Of a stretch of DNA of 64,000 bases, positions 9,270-18,124 are shown piece by piece. The stretch spans positions 1 through 64,000 of the forward strand of contig NZ_PDKB01000003.1 of the NCBI RefSeq assembly GCF_003316695.1, written 5' to 3'. The stretch is from Aliarcobacter vitoriensis. GTDB lineage: Bacteria; Campylobacterota; Campylobacteria; Campylobacterales; Arcobacteraceae. The notes under the pieces are model-generated. The model had not been told where the DNA came from, ran no database searches, and saw nothing but the letters and a program-made list of their open reading frames with translations. Position 1 is the first letter of the stretch; each line of letters starts with the position of its first letter. The position numbers and the translations under genes were made by a program.

Positions 9270-10976
9270 ATGAAAAAAATAATACTTACACTTTTCCTAC
9301 TATTTATAAATTTATATGGTCATCATCATGGCTCTTTTATAAGAGATTATGTTTCAGAGAATCATGTAGATTTTAAAGATTTACAATATTCAGAATATAG
9401 AAATGTTGTTTTGGATGAATTTACAATTAAATTTAAGTTAGATTTGGAACAACTTGGAGATGAAACTTACTATTTAACAGTTATTTCAGATAAAAATAGT
9501 TTAGTATATACAAATGTAAAATATGAGATTATCAATAGTATAATTGTTGTTAAATTAGATAAATATCAAAAAGAAGAGATTTTTTTTAAATATAGATATG
9601 CTGAACCTAAAATTGCAGATTTTCGTTCTGATTGTATAAGTATTTTTGAATATAAATACCTTTTGCAATATGAGGGGGTTTTATATGGGACTGCTTATGG
9701 GATAATATTTTGTGCATTTTTGTATTATTTAATAATATATTTTTCAACAAAAATGAGATGTTTTTTATATTACTCTTTAATGCAATTTTTCCTTTTACTA
9801 TCTTTGGTTGGTTTTATGTATTTTAGTTATAAGTCATCTGCTCCTATATTTATGTATACATTGGTTGATTTTGCAGAAACTTTGGCATTTTTATTTACTT
9901 TTTTATTTGCTCAAGCTATTTTAGAAACAAAAAATAAATTACCATTCTTTCATAAAATATTAAATATCTTTATAGTTTTAAATTTTTTAGATTTAATAGC
10001 AATTTTGATATCTAAATATTCAATATTGTATGAATATATGCCTTTTTATATAGGAGTTTTAATCCCTTGTTTAATAGGCTTGATTGCTATTTTTAAAGGA
10101 GATAAGAATGCTATTGTTTATACTATTGGTTGGTTTGTTATGTGTGTTATTATATATATCTCACAAAAAGGTTTATTTACAATTAGTGGAATCTATATAA
10201 TACATATTGGAACACCTTTAGAGTCTTTAATTTTTAGTTTTGCTTTAGGAATTATGTTAAGAAATCTTGCAAAAGAAAAAAATGAAAAAGAGAAACTTTT
10301 GATTCATCAAAGTAAACTAGCTTCAATGGGTGAAATGATAAATAATATTGCTCATCAATGGAGACAACCTTTGACTCATCTAGGCTTCATAAATATGAAT
10401 TTACAATTAGTTTTAGAAGATGAAATAATAGATAGAAAATATATAAAAGATAAACTAAAAGAATCTAGTTATCAGTTAGATTTTATGTCGCAAACTATTG
10501 ATAATTTCAGAGATTTTTATAAACTAAATAAACAAAAAGAGTTTTTTTATGTAAGCGTTGCTGTACAAAAAGCTATTGATATTATGAAAGTTATTTTAGA
10601 AAATAAAAAAATAGTTCTTGATTTTGAGATAAGAAATGATAAAGAGTTAAATGCTTATGAAAATGAGTATTCTCAAGTTGTTTTAAATCTTTTGACAAAT
10701 GCAAAAGATGTGTTAATAGAAAGAAATATAGAAAATCCAAATATAAAATTAATTGTTGATGTAAAAGATAATATTTCTATTGTATCTGTAATTGATAATG
10801 GTGGAGGAATAGAAAAAGATAAAAAAGATTTGATATTTGATCCATATTTTACAACAAAACAAAAAGGTAGTGGAATAGGGCTTTATATGTCAAAAATGAT
10901 AATTGAACAACATTTTAAAGGGAAATTAATAGTTTACAATATTGAAGATGGAGCAAAATTTGAAATTTTGGTATAA
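9270..10976 (+). CDS. 7TMR-DISM sensor histidine kinase
   Basis: A membrane histidine kinase of 568 residues from ATG 9270 (an in-frame TTG at 9243 would add nine residues before the signal peptide). It has a signal peptide (MKKIILTLFLLFINLYG), a periplasmic DISMED2-like beta domain (about 20-130), seven membrane helices (about 135-335), a HisKA segment with phospho-acceptor H362 in NIAHQWRQPL, and an HATPase domain (NLLTNAKDV N box, DNGGGI G1 box, GSGIGLYMSK G2 box). DISM extracellular domains commonly bind carbohydrate-like or other small ligands. It is divergent from the response regulator and next to the efflux operon, so it probably senses something related to export or envelope stress. 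Confidence 0.87.
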   Translation: MKKIILTLFLLFINLYGHHHGSFIRDYVSENHVDFKDLQYSEYRNVVLDEFTIKFKLDLEQLGDETYYLTVISDKNSLVYTNVKYEIINSIIVVKLDKYQKEEIFFKYRYAEPKIADFRSDCISIFEYKYLLQYEGVLYGTAYGIIFCAFLYYLIIYFSTKMRCFLYYSLMQFFLLLSLVGFMYFSYKSSAPIFMYTLVDFAETLAFLFTFLFAQAILETKNKLPFFHKILNIFIVLNFLDLIAILISKYSILYEYMPFYIGVLIPCLIGLIAIFKGDKNAIVYTIGWFVMCVIIYISQKGLFTISGIYIIHIGTPLESLIFSFALGIMLRNLAKEKNEKEKLLIHQSKLASMGEMINNIAHQWRQPLTHLGFINMNLQLVLEDEIIDRKYIKDKLKESSYQLDFMSQTIDNFRDFYKLNKQKEFFYVSVAVQKAIDIMKVILENKKIVLDFEIRNDKELNAYENEYSQVVLNLLTNAKDVLIERNIENPNIKLIVDVKDNISIVSVIDNGGGIEKDKKDLIFDPYFTTKQKGSGIGLYMSKMIIEQHFKGKLIVYNIEDGAKFEILV

Positions 10977-10979
10977 AAC

Positions 10980-11020
10980 TTGATGTTAATCAATGATAAT
11001 TAATATATATATTATACAAT
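10980..11020 (+). promoter_or_regulatory. FNR/CRP-type box plus -10 upstream of the ABC-NnrS operon
   Basis: TTGATGTTAATCAA at 10980-10993 is a perfect TTGAT-N4-ATCAA palindrome. A TACAAT -10 lies at 11015-11020, so the start point falls near 11027-11028 and the box is centred at about -41, the class II activator position. The box starts four bases after the kinase stop codon. Confidence 0.7.
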
Positions 11021-11046
11021 ACAAAATATTTTGAAATGGATTTAAA

Positions 11047-11829
11047 ATGAAACTTTTTATAAAAATTATAAAAGATTTTCCAGCTTATCTTTGGAGTGGT
11101 TGGGGTTCTATTGCTTCTGTATTTTTATTTTTGGCTCTATGGGATTTTGGACATCAAATTTATGGTAGTTTAGTTTTACCATCACCAAAAGATACTTTTA
11201 TAGCTTTAAATGAAATCTTACACAATCCTGAAATTGTAGAAAATATTTTTATAACTATAAAAAGAGCTATGATTGGTTTTGGTTTAGCCGTTTTAGTTGG
11301 TTCTATTCTTGGGCTATTATCAGGGCTTTTTATAACAGCTTCTATTATGAGCCGTCCAATAGTAACAATACTTTTTGGAATGCCACCAATTGCATGGATT
11401 GTTTTAGCTATGATTTGGTTTGGTATGAGTGATATGACTGTCATTTTTACAGTATTTATAGCTTCATTTCCTATTGTTTTTGTTGGAGCATTACAAGGAA
11501 CAAGAACTATTGAGGGAGATTTGAAACAGATGGTTGATAGTTTTCATTTACCGTTTTCTATGAAACTTTTTGATTTATATTTACCACATGTTTTTTCATA
11601 TATTTTTCCTGCTTATATATCTGCACTTGGAATGTCGTGGAAAATAGTTGTTATGGCTGAACTTTTGGCTTCTAGTGATGGTTTAGGTTCAAGTTTGGCA
11701 ATAGCTAGAAGTCAGCTTGATACTCCAACTGCTTTAGCACTTGTGACTATTATGATAGCAAGTTTACTTTTAATAGAGTATATTATTTTAGAACCGATAA
11801 AAAGGGAGCTTGAATCATGGAGAGATTAG
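11047..11829 (+). CDS. ABC transporter permease, nitrate/sulfonate/taurine class
   Basis: A 260-residue inner-membrane permease of the SsuC/TauC/ThiX type with about six helices. The family's coupling-helix (EAA) region is seen as AELLASSDGLGSSLAIARSQLDTP-like residues near 215-240. It starts 54 bases after the FNR-type box and is first in a four-gene operon. Its end overlaps the ATPase gene by 13 bases. The class imports small oxyanions, thiamine precursors or similar molecules captured by an NMT1/SsuA-like binding protein, which is the fourth gene. The substrate is unknown. Confidence 0.85.
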   Translation: MKLFIKIIKDFPAYLWSGWGSIASVFLFLALWDFGHQIYGSLVLPSPKDTFIALNEILHNPEIVENIFITIKRAMIGFGLAVLVGSILGLLSGLFITASIMSRPIVTILFGMPPIAWIVLAMIWFGMSDMTVIFTVFIASFPIVFVGALQGTRTIEGDLKQMVDSFHLPFSMKLFDLYLPHVFSYIFPAYISALGMSWKIVVMAELLASSDGLGSSLAIARSQLDTPTALALVTIMIASLLLIEYIILEPIKRELESWRD

Positions 11830-12557
11830 AAGTAAAAAATGTAAATTTCTCTTTTGGATTTAAAGAGATTTTAGAAGATATAAATTTTGTTCTTGAAAAA
11901 GGAAAAGTTATATCTATTGTTGGACCTAGTGGTGGTGGAAAAACTACACTTTTGCATTTATGCTCAAAAATTTTGAGAGTTGAAGATGGAGAGATAAGAA
12001 ATAGTTTTCATAGTTCATCTTTTGCTTTTCAAGAACCTAGATTATTACCTTGGAAAAATGTAATAGATAATATTGCTTTGGGATTGTTGGCAAAAAAAGA
12101 GAGAAAAGATATTGCTATAAAAAAAGCTCAAGAGATAGCTTTAAAATTTGGCTTAGAAATAGATGATTTTACAAAATTCCCAAAAGATTTAAGCGGAGGT
12201 ATGAAACAAAGAGTCTCTTTTGCTAGAGCTTTGGTTGTAAATCCTAGTTTATTGTTTTTAGATGAACCATTTTCTGCACTTGATATTGGGCTTAAAAAAG
12301 AACTTCAAAATATTTTAATTGAAACTATAAATAAAGAAAATTTGAGTGTATTGTTTATAACTCACGATTTGATGGAGGCTATAAAATTAAGTGATGAGAT
12401 AATAGTTTTAAAAGCAGAACCTGTTGGACATATAGCTAAAAAGTTTAGTATTGATATATCAAGAGATAAAAGAGATGATGAGTTTGTTTACAATGAAACA
12501 GCAAAATTTTTAAAAGATAAGATAATAATTGATAGTTTTGAATTGGAGTTAAGATGA
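11817..12557 (+). CDS. ABC transporter ATP-binding protein, SsuB/TauB-like
   Basis: A 246-residue ATPase. Walker A is GPSGGGKTT (about residues 36-44), the Q-loop follows (SFAFQEPRLLPW), then the signature LSGGMKQR (about 125), Walker B LLFLDEPFSALD and the switch histidine (FITHDLMEA). The FQEPRLLPWKNV sequence is characteristic of the nitrate/sulfonate/taurine subfamily. It overlaps the permease at its start and the NnrS gene by four bases (ATGA) at its end, so the three are translationally coupled. Confidence 0.9.
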   Translation: MERLEVKNVNFSFGFKEILEDINFVLEKGKVISIVGPSGGGKTTLLHLCSKILRVEDGEIRNSFHSSSFAFQEPRLLPWKNVIDNIALGLLAKKERKDIAIKKAQEIALKFGLEIDDFTKFPKDLSGGMKQRVSFARALVVNPSLLFLDEPFSALDIGLKKELQNILIETINKENLSVLFITHDLMEAIKLSDEIIVLKAEPVGHIAKKFSIDISRDKRDDEFVYNETAKFLKDKIIIDSFELELR

Positions 12558-13759
12558 ATCACTATGAAATATATCCTAAAGGAGATTTTCCTATATATTT
12601 AGCCTATGGTTTTAGACCTATATTTTTACTTCTTGCTCCATATATTGTATTTTCTATTATTTTATGGTCTTTTGTTTTTGCTGGATATATAAGTTTGCCT
12701 ATTAATAATCTTTTAGAGTGGCATATTTATGAGATGATTTTTGGTGTTGGAAGTGCTATGATAGTAGCATTTTTTTTAACTGGATTACCAGAATTATTTC
12801 ATGGAGTTATACCAATCGTTGGAAGAAAATTGGCATATATTGTTATTTTATGGGTTTTGGGTCGAGTTGGATTTTGGTTTATAGATTTTGTAACAGTTTA
12901 TATTGTAGGATTTTTAAATATTTCATTATTAGTTTATATCTCATATCTTGCTACGATTCCAGCATTTAAAGACCCAAATAAAAAACATATATCTTTAGTT
13001 TTTTCTATGGCTTCAATTGTTATCGTTCAAATAGTTTATTTTTTAAGTGTTGCTGGAATTGTAAATATTAGTTCTTATAAAATATTACTTTTATCTTTGG
13101 GTCTTTTTTTAGTTTTAATATTGTTGGCTTTACGGCGAATAAGTATGGAGTCTATAAATGAACTTTTGGAAAAACAGCAAATAGATGAAATATTTTTAGC
13201 AAAATCATATAGATACAATTTAGCAATATTTTGCATAATTTTATATAGTTTTATAGAGTTCTTTTATCCAAATAACTCTACTTTAGCTTATATTTGTTTT
13301 GCTTGTACAGCTTCTATATTGGCTTTATTAAATGATTTTGTATTGAAGGATAATAATATATTATTAAAACCATTTGTTTTATATATAGTTTCCACTATTG
13401 TAATGACGGCAGTTGGATTTTTGTTTTTAGGATTTAATTATCTATTTGAATTAAATGTTTTAAATCATTTCAGGCACTTTTTAACTACTGGAACTTTTGG
13501 AATGGTATTTTATGTTGTGATGATAATAGTTTCTACGATTCATACAGGTAGAACAATATTTACAAATTGGGCTTTGACTTTGGGGCTTATCTTGATAATT
13601 TTGGCTACATTTATAAGAGCATTTATCCCTTATTATTATGAATATATGATATTAGCATATATTGTATCTTCTATACTTTGGGCTATACCGTTTATCATAT
13701 ATATGAAAATATTTTTCCCATTTTTACTAAGTGCTAGAGCAGATGGAATAAAAGGTTGA
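12554..13759 (+). CDS. NnrS family haem-copper membrane protein
   Basis: A 401-residue integral membrane protein with about 12 helices. Family features are visible: the N-terminal GFRPIFLLLAP, the LLEWHIYEMIFGVGSAMIVAF-like helix with its conserved His (about residue 52), and the C-terminal pair HFLTTGTFGMVFYV and STIHTGR. NnrS proteins bind haem and copper and protect against nitric oxide stress in denitrifiers and Vibrio, by an unclear mechanism. Here the gene sits between the ATPase and binding protein of an importer, overlapping the former by four bases and 21 bases from the latter, behind an FNR-type box. That placement suggests a shared function. Confidence 0.87.
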   Translation: MNHYEIYPKGDFPIYLAYGFRPIFLLLAPYIVFSIILWSFVFAGYISLPINNLLEWHIYEMIFGVGSAMIVAFFLTGLPELFHGVIPIVGRKLAYIVILWVLGRVGFWFIDFVTVYIVGFLNISLLVYISYLATIPAFKDPNKKHISLVFSMASIVIVQIVYFLSVAGIVNISSYKILLLSLGLFLVLILLALRRISMESINELLEKQQIDEIFLAKSYRYNLAIFCIILYSFIEFFYPNNSTLAYICFACTASILALLNDFVLKDNNILLKPFVLYIVSTIVMTAVGFLFLGFNYLFELNVLNHFRHFLTTGTFGMVFYVVMIIVSTIHTGRTIFTNWALTLGLILIILATFIRAFIPYYYEYMILAYIVSSILWAIPFIIYMKIFFPFLLSARADGIKG

Positions 13760-13780
13760 ATTAAATTTAAAGGAGTTTTT

Positions 13781-14752
13781 ATGAAAAATATAGTTGTTTT
13801 ACTTTTTCTTTTGTTTAATATTTCATTGGCAAAAGATGAAACAAAGATTGTTGTAGCTGGACCAATAGCGAGTGTTTCTCATCCATTTTTTTATATGATA
13901 GAAAATGATGTATTAAAGGACTTAAATAAAAAAGTAGAGTTTAGACTTTGGAATAATCCAGATGAATTAAGAGCATTGATTTTAAAAGGTGATGTTGATT
14001 TTATAGCTCTTCCTACAAATGTTGCAGCAAACTTACACAATAAAGGAGTTGATTTAAAACTTTTAAATGTATCTGTTTGGGGAATTTTGCAAATGGTAAG
14101 TAGAGATAGTAGTTTAAAAACTATTGAAGATTTTAAAGGTAAAAAAATAGTTGTTCCATTTCGTGCTGATATGCCAGATATTGTTTTTCAAGCAGTTATC
14201 AAAAAAGCTGGACTTGATATAAAAAAAGATTTTGATATACAATATGTAGCAACTCCAATAGATGCTATGCAAATGTTAATTTTAAGAAGAGTTGATCATG
14301 CACTTTTGGCTGAACCTGCCGTTTCTATTGCTTTGAGAAAATCTGGTTCTTTCCCTATGAAAGTTATTGCTCCTGATTTATATAGAAGTATTAGTTTACA
14401 AGATGAATGGGGAAGATTGTTTCAAACTGAAGCAAAAATCCCACAAGCTGGGATTGCAGTTATTGGAAAAAGTGATGATAAAAAAGAGTTAATAGATAGA
14501 TTCTTACTTGAATATGATAAAGCTTTGAATTGGTATAAATCAAATAAAGAAGAAGCTAGTAAATTGGTAGTTAAATCATTGCCAATGTTGGAAGAACAAG
14601 GATTGGCTGATTCTATATCACATATTGTTTTTGATAATAAAATGGCAATTGACTCACAAAAAGAGTTAGAATTTTTCTTTGAAGTTTTAAAAGATAATGA
14701 TGCCAAATTAATTGGTGGAAAAATTCCAGATAAAAGTTTATATTATAAATAA
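13781..14752 (+). CDS. ABC transporter substrate-binding protein, NMT1/SsuA-like
   Basis: A 323-residue periplasmic protein with signal peptide MKNIVVLLFLLFNISLA. It has the two-lobe fold pattern of the NMT1/THI5/SsuA group: an early VVAGP strand, DVDFIALPTNVAANLHNKG (about 65-85), IEDFKGKKIVVPF (about 110-122) and a hinge-return HALLAEPAVSIAL (about 170). No lipobox cysteine is present, so it is soluble. AAGGAG precedes the ATG. It is last in the operon. The ligand cannot be read from sequence; FNR-type control and NnrS suggest something relevant to low oxygen, NO or metal/haem enzymes. Confidence 0.83.
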   Translation: MKNIVVLLFLLFNISLAKDETKIVVAGPIASVSHPFFYMIENDVLKDLNKKVEFRLWNNPDELRALILKGDVDFIALPTNVAANLHNKGVDLKLLNVSVWGILQMVSRDSSLKTIEDFKGKKIVVPFRADMPDIVFQAVIKKAGLDIKKDFDIQYVATPIDAMQMLILRRVDHALLAEPAVSIALRKSGSFPMKVIAPDLYRSISLQDEWGRLFQTEAKIPQAGIAVIGKSDDKKELIDRFLLEYDKALNWYKSNKEEASKLVVKSLPMLEEQGLADSISHIVFDNKMAIDSQKELEFFFEVLKDNDAKLIGGKIPDKSLYYK

Positions 14753-14765
14753 ATCATAAGTTTTA

Positions 14766-14807
14766 TTGATTTTAGTCAATACTTTTTATATAAAATTATA
14801 TTATAAT
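14766..14807 (+). promoter_or_regulatory. FNR/CRP-type box plus -10 upstream of the second TonB receptor
   Basis: TTGATTTTAGTCAA at 14766-14779 matches TTGAT-N4-ATCAA at nine of ten positions. A perfect TATAAT lies at 14802-14807, predicting a start near 14814, so the box is centred at -41.5. The geometry is the same as at the ABC-NnrS operon. Confidence 0.65.
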
Positions 14808-14839
14808 ATTCATTCTTAATATATAAAAAGGACAAAAGA

Positions 14840-16909
14840 ATGAATAGAGTAGTTTTATCAAGTGTTACAGCTTTATTTTTGACAACAAATATTTTAGCTG
14901 ACACAACAAAGTTAGATGAGGTTTTAGTTACAACTGCAACGAAGACTCAAAAGAGTATAGATGGTGTTAGTGCTTCTATTGTTGTTATCACAAAAGAGGA
15001 TATTGAAAAAATTTCTGCAACAACACTAAAAGATATTTTAGATAAAGTTCCATCGATAAATTCACAATTTGGAAGATTCCCACATGCAAGTGCTTTATCA
15101 AAAGGGGCAATTTCTATAAGAGGTGTTGGGGCAAATGGTACTTTAATACTTCTTGATGGAAAAAGATTGAGTGGAGAAACAGAATCTCCGTATGAGATGA
15201 GTAGAATTCCAGCTTCTATGATTGATAGAATAGAAATAGTAAAAGGATCTATGAGTACACTTTATGGTTCAGATGCTATTGGAGGTGTAATCAATATTAT
15301 TACAAAAAAAGATGTTAAAGATATAAATCAGACAACTCTTGATTTAAAATATGGTTCAAATGCTTATTCTCAAGCAAGAGAAAAAAATGCAAATTTTTCA
15401 ACTCTAGGTAATGTAAATGGTTTAAAATATAAGGTTTATGCTTCAACTATTGACACCTCTTCATATAAAATAGATAAAAACTATATTCAAAAAGCTATAA
15501 ATCCAAATACGGGAGCTGAAATTCCAGCTATGATGAATCCTCAAAGTGGGGAAAGTGGGGTTTTAGGAGTAACTTATGGTGATGATTCAACTGTAAATAC
15601 TGTTGGCGTTGGAATTGAAAAAAATATTACAGATACCTTTACTTTAGGTTTTGATGTAAACTATTTTGAAGAAGATAGAGAAGGGCAATATTTAGGTTCA
15701 TCTCAAGGAACAGGATTAAATGGTATGGTTTTAAATACTCCTGTTAAATCAAAAGATGATAATAAAAGAGTAGATTATTCAGTTTTTGGAAAGTATAGCT
15801 TCAATGATGATTTAAGAACATCTTTAAGATTTTATGAGTCTTACTATAAAAAAAGAAATGAAACAAGCCCTATAAATTTTGCAGGACCAGTAAATAAAAA
15901 ATTTAGTGCAAATGTAAAGATAGATGATATTGAAAGTATCACGACTTATGCTTTAAATAGTTCAAATTTAATCACTTTTGGACTTGATTATAGAAAAGAG
16001 ACAAGAGATAGTGCGGCAATAAACCCAAATCCACAATCGAGTGATTTTATTCAAAAAGTTATAGAGTATAAGTCAGTATATCTACAAGATGAAATAGAGT
16101 TTACAGACTCTTTAAATGCAACAATTGGTGCAAGATATGATGATATTTCAAATGCAGATGGTAAAACAACTTTCCAAGCTGGACTTGTACAAAAATTAGG
16201 TGAAAATACAAGAGTAAGAGTAAATTATGCTAGTGGATATAGAGCTCCTGATATTGCAGAACTTTATGTTGTTGCACCACTTTTTAAAGATGGGAAAAGA
16301 TATGGTTCAGAAGTTATAAATAATTTTAAAACAACAGCTTATGATTTAAAAGCTGAAAAATCTGATACTTTTGAACTAGCACTTGCTAATAGCTTTAATA
16401 ATTTTAACTCTGAAATTGTTTTATTTAAAACTATTGTAAAAGACAAAATCGAGTCTGTTCCTTATGGAACTGGTGGAGCAAAATATTATACTTCTGAAAA
16501 TTTAGAAAAGGTAGATATAAATGGAGTTGAGGTAAATTTGGATTATAGATTTAATGATAGTTTTGATACTACATTTAATCTAACTTATCTTGATACAGAA
16601 GATAAAACTACAAGTAAAGAGCTTACATATACTCCAAATTTATCAGCTTCTTTAAATCTAAACTATCAAATATTAGATAATTTATCTTCAAATTTAAATC
16701 TTAGATATATTGGAAAGCAGTATGAAGATACTCAAAACAATAATAAAGTAGATGATTATACCTTAGTTGATTTAGGGATAAACTATGATATTAGTAAAAT
16801 TTTTACTATCTATGGTGGAGTTGATAATATCTTCAATAAAGAAGTAAATGAAAATGTCGATATAAATGTAGGAACATATTATTTTGCAGGACTTAAAGCG
16901 AAATTTTAA
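14840..16909 (+). CDS. TonB-dependent outer-membrane receptor (CirA/BtuB-like)
   Basis: A 689-residue receptor with a signal peptide (to about residue 20, ILAD), TonB box LDEVLVTTA, plug (about 45-155, containing IRGVGANGTLILLDGKR and DRIEIVKGSMSTLYGSDAIGGVINIIT) and a barrel ending FAGLKAKF. The barrel has YRAPDIAELY (FRAP-like), but no histidine lies between this and the NPDL-like segment, so a classical haem receptor is unlikely. There is no cysteine at all, which argues against the CxxxM copper site of OprC/NosA. It shares the upstream box arrangement with the ABC-NnrS operon and may feed it. RBS is AAAAGGACA. The ligand is unknown. Confidence 0.87.
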   Translation: MNRVVLSSVTALFLTTNILADTTKLDEVLVTTATKTQKSIDGVSASIVVITKEDIEKISATTLKDILDKVPSINSQFGRFPHASALSKGAISIRGVGANGTLILLDGKRLSGETESPYEMSRIPASMIDRIEIVKGSMSTLYGSDAIGGVINIITKKDVKDINQTTLDLKYGSNAYSQAREKNANFSTLGNVNGLKYKVYASTIDTSSYKIDKNYIQKAINPNTGAEIPAMMNPQSGESGVLGVTYGDDSTVNTVGVGIEKNITDTFTLGFDVNYFEEDREGQYLGSSQGTGLNGMVLNTPVKSKDDNKRVDYSVFGKYSFNDDLRTSLRFYESYYKKRNETSPINFAGPVNKKFSANVKIDDIESITTYALNSSNLITFGLDYRKETRDSAAINPNPQSSDFIQKVIEYKSVYLQDEIEFTDSLNATIGARYDDISNADGKTTFQAGLVQKLGENTRVRVNYASGYRAPDIAELYVVAPLFKDGKRYGSEVINNFKTTAYDLKAEKSDTFELALANSFNNFNSEIVLFKTIVKDKIESVPYGTGGAKYYTSENLEKVDINGVEVNLDYRFNDSFDTTFNLTYLDTEDKTTSKELTYTPNLSASLNLNYQILDNLSSNLNLRYIGKQYEDTQNNNKVDDYTLVDLGINYDISKIFTIYGGVDNIFNKEVNENVDINVGTYYFAGLKAKF

Positions 16910-16911
16910 AT

Positions 16912-16940
16912 AAAAAAGAGGTTTAAAACTCCTCTTTTTT
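16912..16940. terminator. Bidirectional terminator between convergent genes
   Basis: AAAAAAGAGG (16912-16921) pairs perfectly with CCTCTTTTTT (16931-16940) around a nine-base loop, giving T-runs on both strands. It overlaps the last codons of the MFS gene on the minus strand. Confidence 0.8.
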
Positions 16941-18077
16941 GTACTTCTTATAAAAAGCAAAAGTCAAAATAACACCTATAAATGCCATACAAGCTCCAAC
17001 TAATGCTGGATAATTATAGCTAAGACCAAATAATAGTGGAAAACCACCAAATAAAGCTCCTAAAGAATTTGCTACATTAAAAGCAGCTTGAATAAAAGCA
17101 GCTCCTAACATTTCAGAATTTTTTGCACTTTTAACCATAACCATATTTATTGGAGTTCCAATACTCATAGCAAGAACTCCACAAATAAATGTTAAGGCTA
17201 TTGATAAAATTTGATTTTCAGATAAAAAGAATACTAAAATTAGAAAAATAACCATAAGAGAAAGAAGATAAATAGCTACTTTTATAGGATTTCTTTTATC
17301 TGCTAAATATCCACCTAAGATATTTCCAACAACCATTCCAGCACCTGCAACTACCATTAAATAGGATATTTTATCAGGATCAAAATTTGATATATTTATT
17401 AAAAGTGGTGCAATGTAGCTAAACCAGGCAAAAAGCCCACCAAAACCAATAGCAACTATTGTTAATATATGCCAAGCTTTTATTGTCAAGAAAAATTCTA
17501 TTTCTTCTTTAAATGTAACAGTTTTTAAAGATTTTAGTTTTGGCATATATAAATATAAAAAGAAAATTGTAAAAGCACCTAAGATAGAAACTATACCAAA
17601 AGCATATTTCCAATGAAGATGATGCCCTATATAGGTTACAATTGGTACGGCAACTAAAATGGCGACAGTCAATCCTGTAAACATTGATGCAACAGCTTGG
17701 GCTTCTTTTCCTTTTTTTGCTAGTTTTATTGCAACTATTGTTCCAACTCCAAAAAATGCTCCATGAGGAAGACCAGCAAAAAATCTTGACATAAGTAAAG
17801 TATTATAATCTGGTGTTAGTATTGCTAATGCATTAAATAGGGTAAATAAAATCATATAAACTATTAAAATATTTTTTGGCGGAAATTTGGAGCTAAGGGC
17901 TACAAGAATTGGAGCACCTACAACAACTCCAAAAGCATAGGCAGATATTAAATGCCCTGCAACTGGAATAGTTACTCCTAAATCTTTAGCAACATCCGGT
18001 AAAAGTCCCATAATGATAAATTCTGTTGTTCCAATAGCAAGTCCACCTAATGCTAAAGGAAATAGTTGTTTGGTCAT
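16923..18077 (-). CDS. Major facilitator superfamily exporter, DHA1 (AraJ/PbuE-like)
   Basis: A 384-residue protein with 12 predicted helices. The first helix holds GTTEFIIMGLLPDVAKDLGV, typical of the DHA1 group that includes AraJ, YdhP and purine-nucleoside exporters. The inter-helix 2-3 region is degenerate (ALSSKFPPKN). TM4 has the MSRFFAGLPHGAFFG signature, and the second half contains GNILGGYLADK. It follows the hydrolase gene on the same strand by 47 bases and is probably co-transcribed. The exported compound is unknown. It ends within the terminator shared with the TonB receptor gene. Confidence 0.82.
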   Translation of the reverse strand: MTKQLFPLALGGLAIGTTEFIIMGLLPDVAKDLGVTIPVAGHLISAYAFGVVVGAPILVALSSKFPPKNILIVYMILFTLFNALAILTPDYNTLLMSRFFAGLPHGAFFGVGTIVAIKLAKKGKEAQAVASMFTGLTVAILVAVPIVTYIGHHLHWKYAFGIVSILGAFTIFFLYLYMPKLKSLKTVTFKEEIEFFLTIKAWHILTIVAIGFGGLFAWFSYIAPLLINISNFDPDKISYLMVVAGAGMVVGNILGGYLADKRNPIKVAIYLLSLMVIFLILVFFLSENQILSIALTFICGVLAMSIGTPINMVMVKSAKNSEMLGAAFIQAAFNVANSLGALFGGFPLLFGLSYNYPALVGACMAFIGVILTFAFYKKYKKEEF

Positions 18078-18124
18078 AAATTGTTTACCTTTTAAATTTT
18101 TTTTGAATTCTATACAAAAAAGAT

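Noticed and set aside
14840-16909. TonB receptor as a copper receptor of the OprC/NosA type serving N2O reductase
   Set aside because: The protein has no cysteine, so the CxxxM copper site is absent; the FNR link alone is not enough.
14840-16909. The same receptor as a haem receptor
   Set aside because: A FRAP-like segment exists, but the conserved histidine before the NPDL-like segment is missing and the whole protein has only one His, in the plug.
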